From contig NC_013162.1 in the NCBI RefSeq assembly GCF_000023285.1, positions 1,702,501 through 1,766,500 on the forward strand: a stretch of DNA of 64,000 nucleotides. The letters run 5' to 3'. The notes beneath the pieces were generated by a model that worked only from the letters and a program-made list of their open reading frames with translations, searched no databases and was not told the DNA's origin. Positions 28,167-37,902 of the stretch are shown here, one piece after another (the stretch's first letter is position 1; each line of letters begins with the position of its first letter). The translations under genes were made by a program, and so were the position numbers. The stretch is from Capnocytophaga ochracea DSM 7271 (GTDB lineage: Bacteria; Bacteroidota; Bacteroidia; Flavobacteriales; Flavobacteriaceae).

Positions 28167-28193
28167 TTGTTAAACCTAAAAATCTAAGAAAAA

Positions 28194-28454
28194 ATGGCTC
28201 ACAAAAAAGGTGTCGGTAGTTCTAAGAACGGTAGAGAATCTCACTCTAAACGCTTAGGTGTTAAAATTTTCGGTGGTCAAGTTGCCATCGCAGGAAACAT
28301 TATTGTTAGACAACGCGGAACTCAACACAATGCTGGCGAGAATGTGTATATTGGTAAAGACCATACTTTGCACGCTAAAATCGATGGTATTGTTAAGTTC
28401 GAAAAGAAGAGAGATAACAAATCATTTGTTTCTGTTATTCCATTAGAATCATAA
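28194..28454 (+). CDS. rpmA: 50S ribosomal protein L27
   Basis: An 86-residue ribosomal protein whose N-terminus reaches the peptidyl transferase centre. It begins [20 protein letters not shown] and contains [20 protein letters not shown], the family signature. There is no Firmicutes-type N-terminal pre-sequence. It follows rplU by 27 bases, the usual order, and is followed by a strong terminator. Confidence 0.97.
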   Translation: MAHKKGVGSSKNGRESHSKRLGVKIFGGQVAIAGNIIVRQRGTQHNAGENVYIGKDHTLHAKIDGIVKFEKKRDNKSFVSVIPLES

Positions 28455-28476
28455 TAAAGTTTTTTAATGTTACAAC

Positions 28477-28511
28477 AAAAAAAGCCTTTGGAACTCCAAA
28501 GGCTTTTTTTG
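28477..28511 (+). terminator. rplU-rpmA terminator
   Basis: Perfect 15-bp stem (28477-28491 with 28496-28510) around an AACT loop, with a long T run. Confidence 0.95.
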
Positions 28512-28525
28512 TAAATAATACCATC

Positions 28526-28618
28526 TTATTCTACTATAATAGTGTATTTAGGGTCTATATTAGTACGCGGGTCAAAAACAAAATCAAATAAAGCTGCATA
28601 ATCTTTCTTACCTTGTTT
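28526..28618 (-). pseudogene. Possible 3' remnant of a lost gene
   Basis: The minus strand has a short open stretch reading DYAALFDFVFDPRTNIDPKY and ending IIVE before a TAA (28526-28528). A TGA lies 30 codons upstream, and no start codon or longer frame continues it. The composition looks protein-like and unlike the surrounding junk. I do not recognise the parent family. It sits just downstream of the rpmA terminator. Confidence 0.3.
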
Positions 28619-28659
28619 TCATCTTCTGATTAACTTTGTTTTTCCTTCGTTTTATTTCC

Positions 28660-28890
28660 CTCAAAATTAGTGTTTTCTCACCATTTTTAACTATTCATTA
28701 CCAACTACTTATACACCCTTTCTATACCAATCTTCCAAGATTCGTATAAGCTTCCTATAAGCTCTCTATAAGCTAAGCACACCCTCCTAATAACCTTTTT
28801 CATCAAAATTGCATTCCAGCCTCTTCTGAAATCTTCCGTTTCCTTTTGAATTTTCCGATCCTCCATCGTCCATCAGTATTTTTGGTATTA
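28660..28890 (+). repeat. Composite intergenic repeat, copy 4 (exceptional context)
   Basis: CCTTTCTATACCAATC is followed by three 11-bp units at 28742-28774 (TCGTATAAGCT, TCCTATAAGCT, CTCTATAAGCT) and a TTTTTGGTATT word near 28876. The hairpin and GGCC modules are missing. It lies between two convergent transcription units and so is the only copy not upstream of a gene in its own direction. The rest of the 787-base gap (28890-29180) contains ATTATCAATT-type tandem words (about 28995-29025) and no gene. Confidence 0.8.
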
Positions 28891-29180
28891 TGTTAATGTC
28901 AGTTCGATATGTACAATATTGATTTACAATTGTATTTGTGTCATAATCTGTGAAATCTAGCAACGAAGTTGCCAATGCGTGCATATCACATTTGTCAATT
29001 ATCAATTATCAATTGTCAATTGAAAAACTATCCGTGTAATCCGTGCGTAGTCTGCGAGCTGGCATAGCAGAGTATGTGTCTAAAGGAACTTGCTGCCTAT
29101 TTGTTTGATTTTTTAAAGATTTGTAAGATTTCTGTAGCGTAAGCTACACTTTTCTTACATCGAACTCACATTATATTATT

Positions 29181-29217
29181 AAAAAAGGTCAGCAAAACTC
29201 TTCTTGCTGACCTTTTT
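29181..29217 (-). terminator. Terminator at the 3' end of the PUL
   Basis: AAAAAGGTCAGCAA (29182-29195) pairs with TTGCTGACCTTTTT (29204-29217), T-rich on the minus strand. It follows the DUF4832 gene. Confidence 0.85.
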
Positions 29218-29241
29218 CTTCTGTTTCTATTATCCTAATCT

Positions 29242-30723
29242 TTACTGTATCGTAATCGTATTGAGTTTGTTGTAACCTGTTTGAGCTTCCCATATGCCTT
29301 TGTTAGCCAAACGAATGCTGTATTCCGGACGATGAGCAAGACTTTGGTAAGGGTCTGGTAAATTCAAATAAATGTCATAAAGCCCCTTGGAAAGATGTTG
29401 AGGTAAAGTAATATCTGCTTTCACTTTCACAGTCTTACCTGCAAACCAACGTCGAGGGTCGTCATTGAGTTTAAATACTTGTTTTTCCGAAGTGCCTTTT
29501 CTCACTAAAACAATCTGCACATCACGACGATTATACGGCGAAGCAAAGCCCTCATTTTTGAGTTCAAGCTCTATTTGCAAACGTCCTCCAGGCACTGGGT
29601 TGCCCGTAAATTTACTGTAATTAAGTGCAAAACGATAGCCTAATTTTCTTTTCATATCGTCCATACACCTGTTTTTCCAACTATTAATAGTACCCTCGTG
29701 AAAGTCCATATTAATATAACTCCAATGGTACAAAGCCATTTCTCTTAAAGCATTGCTACATTCTGTAAAACTATTAGGCGAGGTGCAAGTCTCTCCGCCC
29801 ATCACCACATACTGGGTCTCCCGCTCCATATACTTGCGGTAGTTTTCATTAGGATAAGTACCCATATTAGGAGCATCAGCTAAAAAGCAATCGTTATGGA
29901 AGCCTATGCGTGATAAGTCACTGCCATTATAAGCATTTCCCTCTGTAAGATTCGTATGCACATTGATGTTTTGGGTAAATATCTTTGCCATTGGGTAGCG
30001 CACACACACCATTCTGTCCTTAGGTAAAATGCTCAATTCTTTTGCTAATACTTTTCTGCGGGCTTCATAATCTCCTGCATTTTCTTTGGGTTCAAAGCCG
30101 TAATGATTGGTGTAATACCATTCGCCCCAAACACCCACAAAACCTGCTTCCCATACAGCTATGATATCAGCATTTTCACGAATTATTGGTGCCAATTGGT
30201 TAAGGTGTCTTTCCGTCCAATACCACGAGGTATCTCCTCTACCATTGTAATAATCACCTTGGTCTTTTGAATAAGCAAAGCGTAAAACTACCTTAGAGCC
30301 TCCTTCGCGAATGACTCGCATATTATTCCGAATCCGATTTAAAAAGTACTCCGGAATGTCTTTCTCCCGAAAGTTATTCATATAATAAATCGTGAGAATA
30401 AGACTTATCCCCTCCTGATTTCGCTTTTGTCTCACCCAATCTGCATTAAGTGTCCAATCACCTTCCCCTTGGTCTTGATGGGTTAAAAAACCTCTTTCAG
30501 GATTTAAAAACACCTCATTAGTACCTTCATATCTCACTGTCTGATTGAGAGAAGGAACTGCTGGGGGTGTAACGGGTGGTATAGGGGTGGTAGTAGACGT
30601 AGTAGTAGAGGTTTTGGTAGTAGGTGACTGTGTACCTCCTCCATTGTTAACGTCATCTTCTTTGCTTTGGCAAGAGATTATGGTGGTTAGTAAAACAAAA
30701 AATGTTAAAAGATATTTTTTCAT
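29242..30723 (-). CDS. DUF4874/DUF4832 domain lipoprotein of the PUL
   Basis: A 493-residue lipoprotein with lipobox ending at Cys18 (IISC) and a Thr/Pro-rich linker (about 25-60). The N-terminal domain reads VFLNPERGFLTHQDQGEGDW, ISLILTIYYMN, VVLRFAYSKDQ and IAVWEAGFVGVWGEWYYTNH, which matches what is annotated as DUF4874. The C-terminal part (from about residue 280) matches DUF4832, with ALYHWSYINMDFHEGTI and a beta-sandwich-like tail. The first domain resembles a TIM-barrel glycosidase with acidic residues at strand ends. It is the last gene of the PUL, 29 bases after the GH31 gene. A role in surface or periplasmic glycan processing is inferred, not shown. Confidence 0.75.
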   Translation of the reverse strand: MKKYLLTFFVLLTTIISCQSKEDDVNNGGGTQSPTTKTSTTTSTTTPIPPVTPPAVPSLNQTVRYEGTNEVFLNPERGFLTHQDQGEGDWTLNADWVRQKRNQEGISLILTIYYMNNFREKDIPEYFLNRIRNNMRVIREGGSKVVLRFAYSKDQGDYYNGRGDTSWYWTERHLNQLAPIIRENADIIAVWEAGFVGVWGEWYYTNHYGFEPKENAGDYEARRKVLAKELSILPKDRMVCVRYPMAKIFTQNINVHTNLTEGNAYNGSDLSRIGFHNDCFLADAPNMGTYPNENYRKYMERETQYVVMGGETCTSPNSFTECSNALREMALYHWSYINMDFHEGTINSWKNRCMDDMKRKLGYRFALNYSKFTGNPVPGGRLQIELELKNEGFASPYNRRDVQIVLVRKGTSEKQVFKLNDDPRRWFAGKTVKVKADITLPQHLSKGLYDIYLNLPDPYQSLAHRPEYSIRLANKGIWEAQTGYNKLNTITIQ

Positions 30724-30752
30724 AGGATTTTAAGTTTACAATGCATAATTTA

Positions 30753-32336
30753 TTACTTAATCTTTACAAAATAAGGCAATCGCTCCAAAGGTACTTTTAG
30801 GGTGTATGCTTTGCCTCCTTTGTACTTTTTGCCTTGTTCATCCTGCCAAGTGCCTTTGGGGAGTTTTACCGTGCGAACATCGCTTTCGGTCATTACGGGT
30901 GCTACTAAATACTTATTGCCCAGCATATATTGGTCTTTGCAATTAGCAAACCCCTGATGAGGAAAAGCATATTCCATACTGCGTACAATAGGTTCTCCTG
31001 TTTGTGCCGATTTTTTAGCTTCGGTTATGATATAGTCGCCTAATTGTTCGTGCCATTTGGCGTATTTGATACAGATAGCCAAATTCTCTTTCGATAGAAT
31101 GCGCCAAGGAGCTACTGAGAATTGCATCATAGGCATCATCGAATGTATTTGGCAAGAGCGCACTATGAGCTTCTGATTGAACTTAGTAGGGTCTACATTC
31201 AAGAAACTGCCGTATTCCCCTCCGCCTATCATATCGGGGCAAGCGAATGCATAACCGTTGAGTCCTGCGGCTATCATATCGGGGACTAAACGGGCTACAC
31301 CGTCCCAAGAGTAACTCTTGTCCCCCAAACGCTGTACCAAAGCCTGTCCGCCCAATTTCCAGCAAGCGCGGAACTCGTTGTAAGGGAATTCTAAACCTAA
31401 TTTACCCCAGAGATAGGTCTGTTCAGTATCGTAAGATTTTTGGTCGAAAACGTCTACATCTTCCGCCAAATAGCGCTCTGGGTCACCTGCATCAAACTTA
31501 AATCCATCGATGCCGTATTCTTTTTGTAGGTCTTTAAGCATATTCACAAAGTAGGCAAAGGCTTCGGGATTGCTGAGGTCATAGCAAGCGCTGAGCCCAT
31601 TCCACCAATCGAGGATAGCAGGGGTGTCAGCTCCTTTTTTCTTCACTAAATAGCCTTTGTCGCGCAAAAAGCGGTATTCTTGGCTATCGGGTGATACAAA
31701 TGGGCATACCCATACCATTACTTTGAAGCCCATTTGGTGGAGCTGGTTTATCATTTCCTTAGGTGTAGGAAACTTATCGGGGCGAAATTGCCATACGCCA
31801 TAGTCTTTTTGCCAGTTGTCATCAATCATTATTACTCCCGTTGGCATTCCGTTGTCCAGAATGGCTTTGGCGTAGGCTAAAACGTCTTTTTCGTTCTGAT
31901 TGTAAATAAGTTCTATCCAAGTGTTGTATTGTGGTTTGGTAAAGAACACTTCGGGGGGGATTACCCCTGAAGGTGGGAAATATTGTTTACTCACTGCCTG
32001 ATAGGCACTTTTGAGGGTAGTACCTGCTGTGTGGCAACTCACCTCACCCCGTGAAGGAGTGATAAGTATCTTTCCGTTTTTAAATTGATAAGCAAAAGGA
32101 GCTCCTGAAGCGATATAACGCCCTTGATTAGAGTACAGAAAGGGCACTGATTGGTTGTTAAAATTCTCGGTGCGCAAGTTGTAAATACGCTCCGATGGTT
32201 GGTAAGGCATCTCTTTGCCTACGCCCGTAAAGCCACCCCACCATTGTTCATTGGGTAGTAGGGTGATTTCAGTGGGCTGTTGTGCACTCGCCCATAGCGA
32301 ACTACACAAAGTAATAAAAGCAAATATTCTTTTCAT
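30753..32336 (-). CDS. Glycoside hydrolase family 31 enzyme
   Basis: A 527-residue exported enzyme with a signal peptide (about 1-18, ending ASAQ). The TIM-barrel carries GH31 landmarks: GVIMIDDNWQKDYGVW, FKVMVWVCPFVSPDS, DGFKFDAGDPERY with the probable nucleophile Asp282, and ACPDMIGGGEY with the probable acid/base Asp368. Near the C-terminus APVMTESDVRTVKLPKGTW is the usual GH31 beta-sandwich entry. GH31 members are retaining alpha-glycosidases (glucosidases, xylosidases, galactosidases and others); the sequence does not tell me the sugar. It is encoded between the hybrid sensor and the DUF4832 lipoprotein and so probably attacks the glycan imported by this PUL. Confidence 0.85.
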   Translation of the reverse strand: MKRIFAFITLCSSLWASAQQPTEITLLPNEQWWGGFTGVGKEMPYQPSERIYNLRTENFNNQSVPFLYSNQGRYIASGAPFAYQFKNGKILITPSRGEVSCHTAGTTLKSAYQAVSKQYFPPSGVIPPEVFFTKPQYNTWIELIYNQNEKDVLAYAKAILDNGMPTGVIMIDDNWQKDYGVWQFRPDKFPTPKEMINQLHQMGFKVMVWVCPFVSPDSQEYRFLRDKGYLVKKKGADTPAILDWWNGLSACYDLSNPEAFAYFVNMLKDLQKEYGIDGFKFDAGDPERYLAEDVDVFDQKSYDTEQTYLWGKLGLEFPYNEFRACWKLGGQALVQRLGDKSYSWDGVARLVPDMIAAGLNGYAFACPDMIGGGEYGSFLNVDPTKFNQKLIVRSCQIHSMMPMMQFSVAPWRILSKENLAICIKYAKWHEQLGDYIITEAKKSAQTGEPIVRSMEYAFPHQGFANCKDQYMLGNKYLVAPVMTESDVRTVKLPKGTWQDEQGKKYKGGKAYTLKVPLERLPYFVKIK

Positions 32337-32396
32337 TTGTATGTTTTTAGTCGTTAGTTATTAGTTCTTAGCCGTTAACTTTTTACTTCTTATCTC

Positions 32397-35300
32397 TTAC
32401 CTCTTACCTGAAATAAATTCTGAGGGTGATACCCCAAATTGTTCTTTAAAAGCTCTTGTGAAATACGACGGACTATCGATTCCTACTTCGTAGCATACTT
32501 CACTGATGAGCTTATCGGTAGTTTTAAGCAGTTCGGCAGCTTTGTCTAAGCGTATTTTGCGAATGTAGTTTGCCAAGGTAAGCTCGGTAGCTTGTTTGGC
32601 AAAGCTGTACAACTTAGTGCGGTTCATACCGAGTTCAAGGCAGAGGTTATCTACCGAGAAATGTGGGTTTTGCATATTGGTCACTACCAAGTGAGTGAGC
32701 TTGTCTAACTGTTCTTGTTGTTTTTTATCAATCACCTTCTGACGGATATTCTCAATAGGAGCGTGTTGTTTGCTCTTGTTGAGCAAGTTGCGCACATTGG
32801 TTTTGAGCAGTTTCACATCAAAAGGTTTCGTAAGGTAGGCATCAGCTCCTAACTCAATTCCTTCTATTTGCGACTCTATTTGCGATTTTGCCGTGAGCAA
32901 TATCACAGGAATAAAGCACGTTTGCAGGTTCTTTTTCAGGATAGCACAGAGCTCAAATCCGTCAATTTTAGGCATCATCACATCCGATATGACCAAATTA
33001 GGAAAATGCTGATTGCATTTCTCAATCGCTTGTTCGCCGTCGGAGGCGAGAATGATGTTGTACTCTTTGATAAAGATGTTTTTGAGTATCATCAGTACCT
33101 CGTGATTGTCGTCTACTAAAAGCAAGGTAGGTTTATCTTCTTGGGGCAAATTTAACATTTCGTCCTCTTCTTCGCCTATGTGTTCATACTCAACCGCATA
33201 GTCCGATAAGTATTCTTTCAGCTGAAAAGCACTGTCCTGTAACTTCTGTTCGGGCAATAAGTAACTATCGTCCATAGGAAAAGTGATAATCACTTCGGTA
33301 CCTACATTGGGCTTACTGCTAATGATAATGCCTCCGCGATGCGCTTCAACTAATGATTTTACCAAAGAAAGCCCGATGCCCGAACCTACTCTTTTTTGTC
33401 CTTGTCTCTCTACACGGTGAAAGCGTTCAAAGATTTCGGATAAGGCATTCTTCTCCAACCCTATGCCTTCATCTTGCACTTTTACCACCAACTGTTTGCC
33501 TGGCAAGGTATGCGTAGTGTTCTCAAAGGCGTTCTTGTAGAGCGGTGTGAGCTCGCTCAAATTCTCTACCGAAATCGATAAGCGTATAGTGCTTCCCGCA
33601 TTGGAGTACCTAATAGCATTGGAAAGAATATTCGAAAGTATCTTGCTAAAATACTTCTCATCTAACCACAACTTTACTTCTTGTTCAGGTAGTGTTAATT
33701 GCAAGGTTATAGCCACTTTGCTTGCCCACTCCTTAAACTCGTTGTAAATGGCTTGCACATAGCTGTTTGCCGAAATGTAATTGGCTTTTAGCTGAGGTGT
33801 ATACACGTCCATACGGTGTATTTCAAGCAGTTCGTTTACCATATTACTGAGCTTACCCGTATTGCGTTTGAGGGTATGCACATACTTATTGGAAGGCATT
33901 TCCTCTTCCATTTCAGTTACTGCGTGGCTCATTAGGGTAAGTGGTGTACGGAACTCGTGTGAGACGTCTGTAAAGAACTGCATTTTCATCTGCATTAGCT
34001 CTTCTTTATGTCGCTCTTTTTCCTCTTGTACAGCTATGGTATGCTTCATTTGCGTCCATCGCATAAAGTACCTGAAACCTATGTACAGCAAGCCTGCAAG
34101 GGCAAGTGCATAGAGGGTGTATGCCCACCACGTAAGCCAAAAAGGAGGCTTGGAGACCACTGTAAGCTCGGTCTGCGCTCCGCTCCACTGTTGCCAATCG
34201 CCTACCTCTACTAATAGTTTGTAAGTACCATAAGGGAGCTTTTGGTAAGTAGCGTGTGGGGCAGGGGCATTCACAGCTATATAATGCCAATCAGTGTCGT
34301 AATCCTCTAATTTATAACGGTAGCGCAACCGCTGAGGGGCATTGTATGACAAAGTGGTGAAGTACACCGAAAAATCGTTGTTCGGGTACGCTATCGAAAG
34401 CGCATCGGTAAACTCTATACACGAATTGACTACCTTGCCGTTGTTTTCAAACCTGCTAAAATGTACTCTTAGGTGAGCTGACGAAAACATCTGCGCTTGT
34501 GGTTTGAAATAGTTAAAGCCGTGTGAGCCCCCAAAGTACAGATTCCCCTCAGCATCTTTGCAAGAGGAAGCCGTCCCGAAACTGTGTCCCTGCAAGCCAT
34601 CGTTGTTGCTGAAAGCCGCAAAACGTTTTAGTTTTGTATCAAAGAAACTCAAGTAAAAGCCTCCACACCACACATTGCCAAAAGCATCTACTTCCACACT
34701 TTCAATATCGTTAGAGGTTGCCCCTTCTTCTATGCCGTAATGTTCGGCAGTATAAGTGAGTTTGCCATTAGCGTTATCAGTGAGAACCACCTTGTTGAGT
34801 CCGCTACCCATAGTGCCTATCCAATAAGTATCTTTGTCTTTATCAATTGCCCAAAGATAATTACTACTTAGGCTGTGCGGGGTTTTAGCGTCGGCAACGT
34901 ATTTGAGCACACGCACTACCTCGCCTTTGGCATTGAGTTGCAATCTGTTTAAGCCCATTACCGAGGTTATCACCAGTTCGTTCTTAGCTTTATCCACATA
35001 TATTTTGTGGAGCTTGTTAGTAGATAACCTACGAGGTTCAGGCGTTGTTTCGGTAAAGGTGTAGACGTTTTGCCATTGTCCTTTTTGCTCTTCAAAGCAC
35101 TCCAATCCTGAATAGGTAGTAATCCACAAACGGTGAAAGGTATCGAGCTTGATATCAAATATATAATCGTTGCACTGTGTTGCAAACGAACCGATAATGC
35201 GTCGGCTTTGCTTGTCTATCACCCATACCCGTTCGCGAACCGATACGTACAAGTGTGCTTTATCGCTCTGAATACTCGTAACGTTAGGCGAAAGCTCAGG

Positions 35301-36527
35301 AGCATTGCAATAATGCTCGTCTAACTGCTGGCTCTGGGTGTGAAACCTAATCACTCCGCCGAACTTATTGCCTATATACACATAGCCATCGGGGTCGTAG
35401 TGCATCGTGCTTACAAACTCCGAACCCACTTTGCTCTGCGGTTTTATCCATACCGTCTTGAAAAACGCATCGCGCGTACTGCTGTACGATACGCCATTAG
35501 ACCAAGCCGATACCCACAAATTGCTCTCCTTGTCTAAGAACACACTGTTGATATGATTGCTTGCCGAATACGGATTCAAAGGCGAGTGACTGTGTTCTTT
35601 CAGCAGAGAAAGACTGTTTTTATCCAACTGAAAGATACTTTCTTCATTCACTACCCACACGTATTGCCCGCTCAGTGTAAGAGAAAGCAAATGTTTGTTC
35701 AGCTCAAATTCCTTTTTAGCAACTATCGCATACGTGTTATCGGGCTTACAGGCGTACTTCACTAAGCTATCTCGGTAAATCACCCACAAGTAGCCATCGG
35801 CATAGAGCATCTTTACGATACCCGAACCTATGTTGTTCACCTTTTCAGGTAGGGCTTTTAGTCTGCCCTTGTCAGGAACGTAAGCCGATAACCAAGGGAA
35901 CCCCGAAAGCCACACTTCTCCTTTTTCACTCACTGCTATTTGCGGATTGAGTTGCGAAGTAGTGAGTTGTGAGGCAGAGCCAATAGGCAATGTTTTTAGT
36001 GTAAGTGCCTTCTCGCGCTGATTCCATACTACTTTAGCACGCCTAATTTGGTTTTCGCTCAAAAGCCAAAGTTCATTGTTTGTGCCTTTTTGTAAGAGTT
36101 TTACTTTGGTATAGAAAGCCAAATCAAGAGGGTCATCGATTTTGAAATTGACAAACTGTTTGAGCCGAATATCAAAACAAGCTACTCCTGCTTCGGTAGC
36201 TACCCAAAGGTAACGCCCCATAGGTTGCAAGCTGTACACACGGTTGTAGTACACCGAGTTGATAGGGTCTTGCTCGTACTTGTAGGCATCAAGGGTATAG
36301 CCATCGAAACGGTTCAGCCCTCTGTGGGTGCCTAACCAAATAAAGCCCAACGAATCCTGAGCAATGCAAGTAACGTTGTCGTGCAACAGACCTTCATTGC
36401 GCGTAAGATGGTGGAAAAGAAAAGTTTCTTGCGCTTGAATTCTCACCACCAACTCTTCTGTGAAAGCGATAGGAAAGAGAAAATACCACAACAGCAGGAT
36501 TCGCAGGAGCTTTATCGTTCTGTTCAT
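32397..36527 (-). CDS. Hybrid two-component system sensor/regulator (HTCS) of the PUL
   Basis: A 1376-residue one-protein two-component system. An N-terminal signal/membrane segment precedes two-component-regulator propeller repeats (about 35-690; GLLHDNVTCIAQDSLGFIWL, LWVATEAGVACFD, NLWVSAWSNGV). A Y_Y_Y domain (about 700-785) and a transmembrane helix near 795-815 follow. The kinase core has phosphoacceptor His857 in DVSHEFRTPLTLM and GSGIGLSLVKSL. The receiver has Asp1182 in VISDVMMPKIDG. An AraC-type DNA-binding domain closes the protein (about 1275-1376). HTCS proteins bind oligosaccharide breakdown products in the periplasm and activate their PUL. It has its own promoter and lies between DUF5017 and GH31. 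Confidence 0.95.
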   Translation of the reverse strand: MNRTIKLLRILLLWYFLFPIAFTEELVVRIQAQETFLFHHLTRNEGLLHDNVTCIAQDSLGFIWLGTHRGLNRFDGYTLDAYKYEQDPINSVYYNRVYSLQPMGRYLWVATEAGVACFDIRLKQFVNFKIDDPLDLAFYTKVKLLQKGTNNELWLLSENQIRRAKVVWNQREKALTLKTLPIGSASQLTTSQLNPQIAVSEKGEVWLSGFPWLSAYVPDKGRLKALPEKVNNIGSGIVKMLYADGYLWVIYRDSLVKYACKPDNTYAIVAKKEFELNKHLLSLTLSGQYVWVVNEESIFQLDKNSLSLLKEHSHSPLNPYSASNHINSVFLDKESNLWVSAWSNGVSYSSTRDAFFKTVWIKPQSKVGSEFVSTMHYDPDGYVYIGNKFGGVIRFHTQSQQLDEHYCNAPELSPNVTSIQSDKAHLYVSVRERVWVIDKQSRRIIGSFATQCNDYIFDIKLDTFHRLWITTYSGLECFEEQKGQWQNVYTFTETTPEPRRLSTNKLHKIYVDKAKNELVITSVMGLNRLQLNAKGEVVRVLKYVADAKTPHSLSSNYLWAIDKDKDTYWIGTMGSGLNKVVLTDNANGKLTYTAEHYGIEEGATSNDIESVEVDAFGNVWCGGFYLSFFDTKLKRFAAFSNNDGLQGHSFGTASSCKDAEGNLYFGGSHGFNYFKPQAQMFSSAHLRVHFSRFENNGKVVNSCIEFTDALSIAYPNNDFSVYFTTLSYNAPQRLRYRYKLEDYDTDWHYIAVNAPAPHATYQKLPYGTYKLLVEVGDWQQWSGAQTELTVVSKPPFWLTWWAYTLYALALAGLLYIGFRYFMRWTQMKHTIAVQEEKERHKEELMQMKMQFFTDVSHEFRTPLTLMSHAVTEMEEEMPSNKYVHTLKRNTGKLSNMVNELLEIHRMDVYTPQLKANYISANSYVQAIYNEFKEWASKVAITLQLTLPEQEVKLWLDEKYFSKILSNILSNAIRYSNAGSTIRLSISVENLSELTPLYKNAFENTTHTLPGKQLVVKVQDEGIGLEKNALSEIFERFHRVERQGQKRVGSGIGLSLVKSLVEAHRGGIIISSKPNVGTEVIITFPMDDSYLLPEQKLQDSAFQLKEYLSDYAVEYEHIGEEEDEMLNLPQEDKPTLLLVDDNHEVLMILKNIFIKEYNIILASDGEQAIEKCNQHFPNLVISDVMMPKIDGFELCAILKKNLQTCFIPVILLTAKSQIESQIEGIELGADAYLTKPFDVKLLKTNVRNLLNKSKQHAPIENIRQKVIDKKQQEQLDKLTHLVVTNMQNPHFSVDNLCLELGMNRTKLYSFAKQATELTLANYIRKIRLDKAAELLKTTDKLISEVCYEVGIDSPSYFTRAFKEQFGVSPSEFISGKR

Positions 36528-36550
36528 TTGTCAAAAATTCATTTAGAGGG

Positions 36551-36581
36551 CAAAGATATAAAATCCTTATCAAAAGCTCAA
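36551..36581 (-). promoter_or_regulatory. HTCS promoter
   Basis: The minus strand reads TATCTTTG (plus 36551-36558), with TTG 20 bases upstream (plus 36579-36581). It is 24 bases before the HTCS ATG. Confidence 0.75.
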
Positions 36582-36639
36582 AATACCCAAATCTAAAAAC
36601 TGATAAGTAACCTTCATTTCTTCATCTTAGATTCGCCTT

Positions 36640-36770
36640 ACCTTCATCGTAGATTCGTCTTTTGTTCGTCATTCCTTCGTCTTTTGTTCGTTGTAGAGCC
36701 ACTGTAGAGCCACTGTAGACCCACTGTAGAGCCACTCTTCGTTCACCTTTCCTTCGTCTTTTCTTTACCC
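36640..36770. repeat. 11-bp tandem arrays between HTCS and DUF5017 genes
   Basis: Four units of TGTAGAGCCAC (36692-36735, one with a CCC variant) follow imperfect TTCGTCTTTTG words. The segment 36678-36725 is an exact 48-base inverted copy of 43555-43602. The gap of 273 bases holds no gene. Confidence 0.9.
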
Positions 36771-36800
36771 TATTCGTACAGATTACACCTCATCACTATC

Positions 36801-37901
36801 CTATGGGGTCACCGTAATTTTGATAGTGCGGTATTCAGTGTTGTACTTGTACTCGTCAGCACTTACAGTTCCTACATCAGTTTTATAGCCGTCTTTTGAA
36901 TAGCTTTTAAAACCACTGCTACTGCCCACTACCACTACCTCATAAGTACCTGCTTTGTCATACGTATGAGTGTATTTGGTTACCCCAGAATCATCGGTAA
37001 TGGTAATACCTTTTCCTGTATCGAAAGCCTTATAGTCAATAGCTCCAAAGTTAGCCGATTCAACAAAATAATCGCCTATATAGCCAATGCCAGCACCCAC
37101 GGTAGTAAACAGAATCTGAATATAAGAAAGCGTTGCCATTTTTTGTTTTACAGCACTTTCCCACGCTGAAATGGTACGACCAATATCAAAAGTGTAATCG
37201 GTATACTCAGTTTTGGGTTCTACAAATAAATCCCAAACGGTTTCTTTTTTGAAAGTGACTGCTGTTTCTCCTTCAGCAATTCCTCCTAAGAATATCACGA
37301 TAGGGAACTTTGTTTCTTCGGGGTGTTCGCTTTGGTCGTTAGTACTTTTCAAAGTAGTTGTCGCAAACTTCATTCGTAAAGTCATCTTCTTGTTACTTCC
37401 TACTTTGGTGTTTACATTAAGGCGCAAAGCTTCATACCACCAGTTAGGGTGTTTGGCATTCACTTTCACTACATTTTTACCTATGGTAGCATCGGTTACT
37501 ACTTCGGCTTGACTGCCAACTAAGTTGTCACCGCTATTGGCGTTGCGCACTTCAAAAGCGCCATTAGCTAAAGTAGTGCTCCCTACTTGTGTAGAAGTAA
37601 AGTCTACTTTGTAAGGTTTCACATCAGGGTCGGTAGGGCGATAGTTTTTACCTTGTAATTCCTCAGAAGTCTTCCCTTTGAGTACATTGTCTATACTCTT
37701 TTGGTAATCGTGCCCTTCATCACCGGTGTAGATAGCCAAGGCATTTACATTGTGATGAATAGTAAAAGTTACAGGGTCGCCTACCTTCACTTGGGTTTTA
37801 TCAGCTGTTACTGATAGGTCTACGTCTTCAGGTTTATCCTTAGTACAAGCACCCAAAGCCGTGAGTAGCAAACTGCTAATGAGTAATATATGTGTTTTCA
37901 T
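36801..37901 (-). CDS. DUF5017 domain lipoprotein of the PUL
   Basis: A 366-residue surface or periplasmic lipoprotein with lipobox ending at Cys19 (LGAC). An N-terminal PKD-like beta domain (DLSVTADKTQVKVGDPVTF, AIYTGDEGHDY) leads into a jelly-roll-like region with NPNWWYEALRLN-type words and FVESANFGAIDYKAFDTGKG. This organisation is seen in proteins annotated as DUF5017 that follow SusC/SusD pairs and are thought to bind glycan. The start lies one base after the SusD stop codon, so it belongs to the same transcript. Its exact ligand is unknown. Confidence 0.75.
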   Translation of the reverse strand: MKTHILLISSLLLTALGACTKDKPEDVDLSVTADKTQVKVGDPVTFTIHHNVNALAIYTGDEGHDYQKSIDNVLKGKTSEELQGKNYRPTDPDVKPYKVDFTSTQVGSTTLANGAFEVRNANSGDNLVGSQAEVVTDATIGKNVVKVNAKHPNWWYEALRLNVNTKVGSNKKMTLRMKFATTTLKSTNDQSEHPEETKFPIVIFLGGIAEGETAVTFKKETVWDLFVEPKTEYTDYTFDIGRTISAWESAVKQKMATLSYIQILFTTVGAGIGYIGDYFVESANFGAIDYKAFDTGKGITITDDSGVTKYTHTYDKAGTYEVVVVGSSSGFKSYSKDGYKTDVGTVSADEYKYNTEYRTIKITVTP

Positions 37902-37902
37902 T

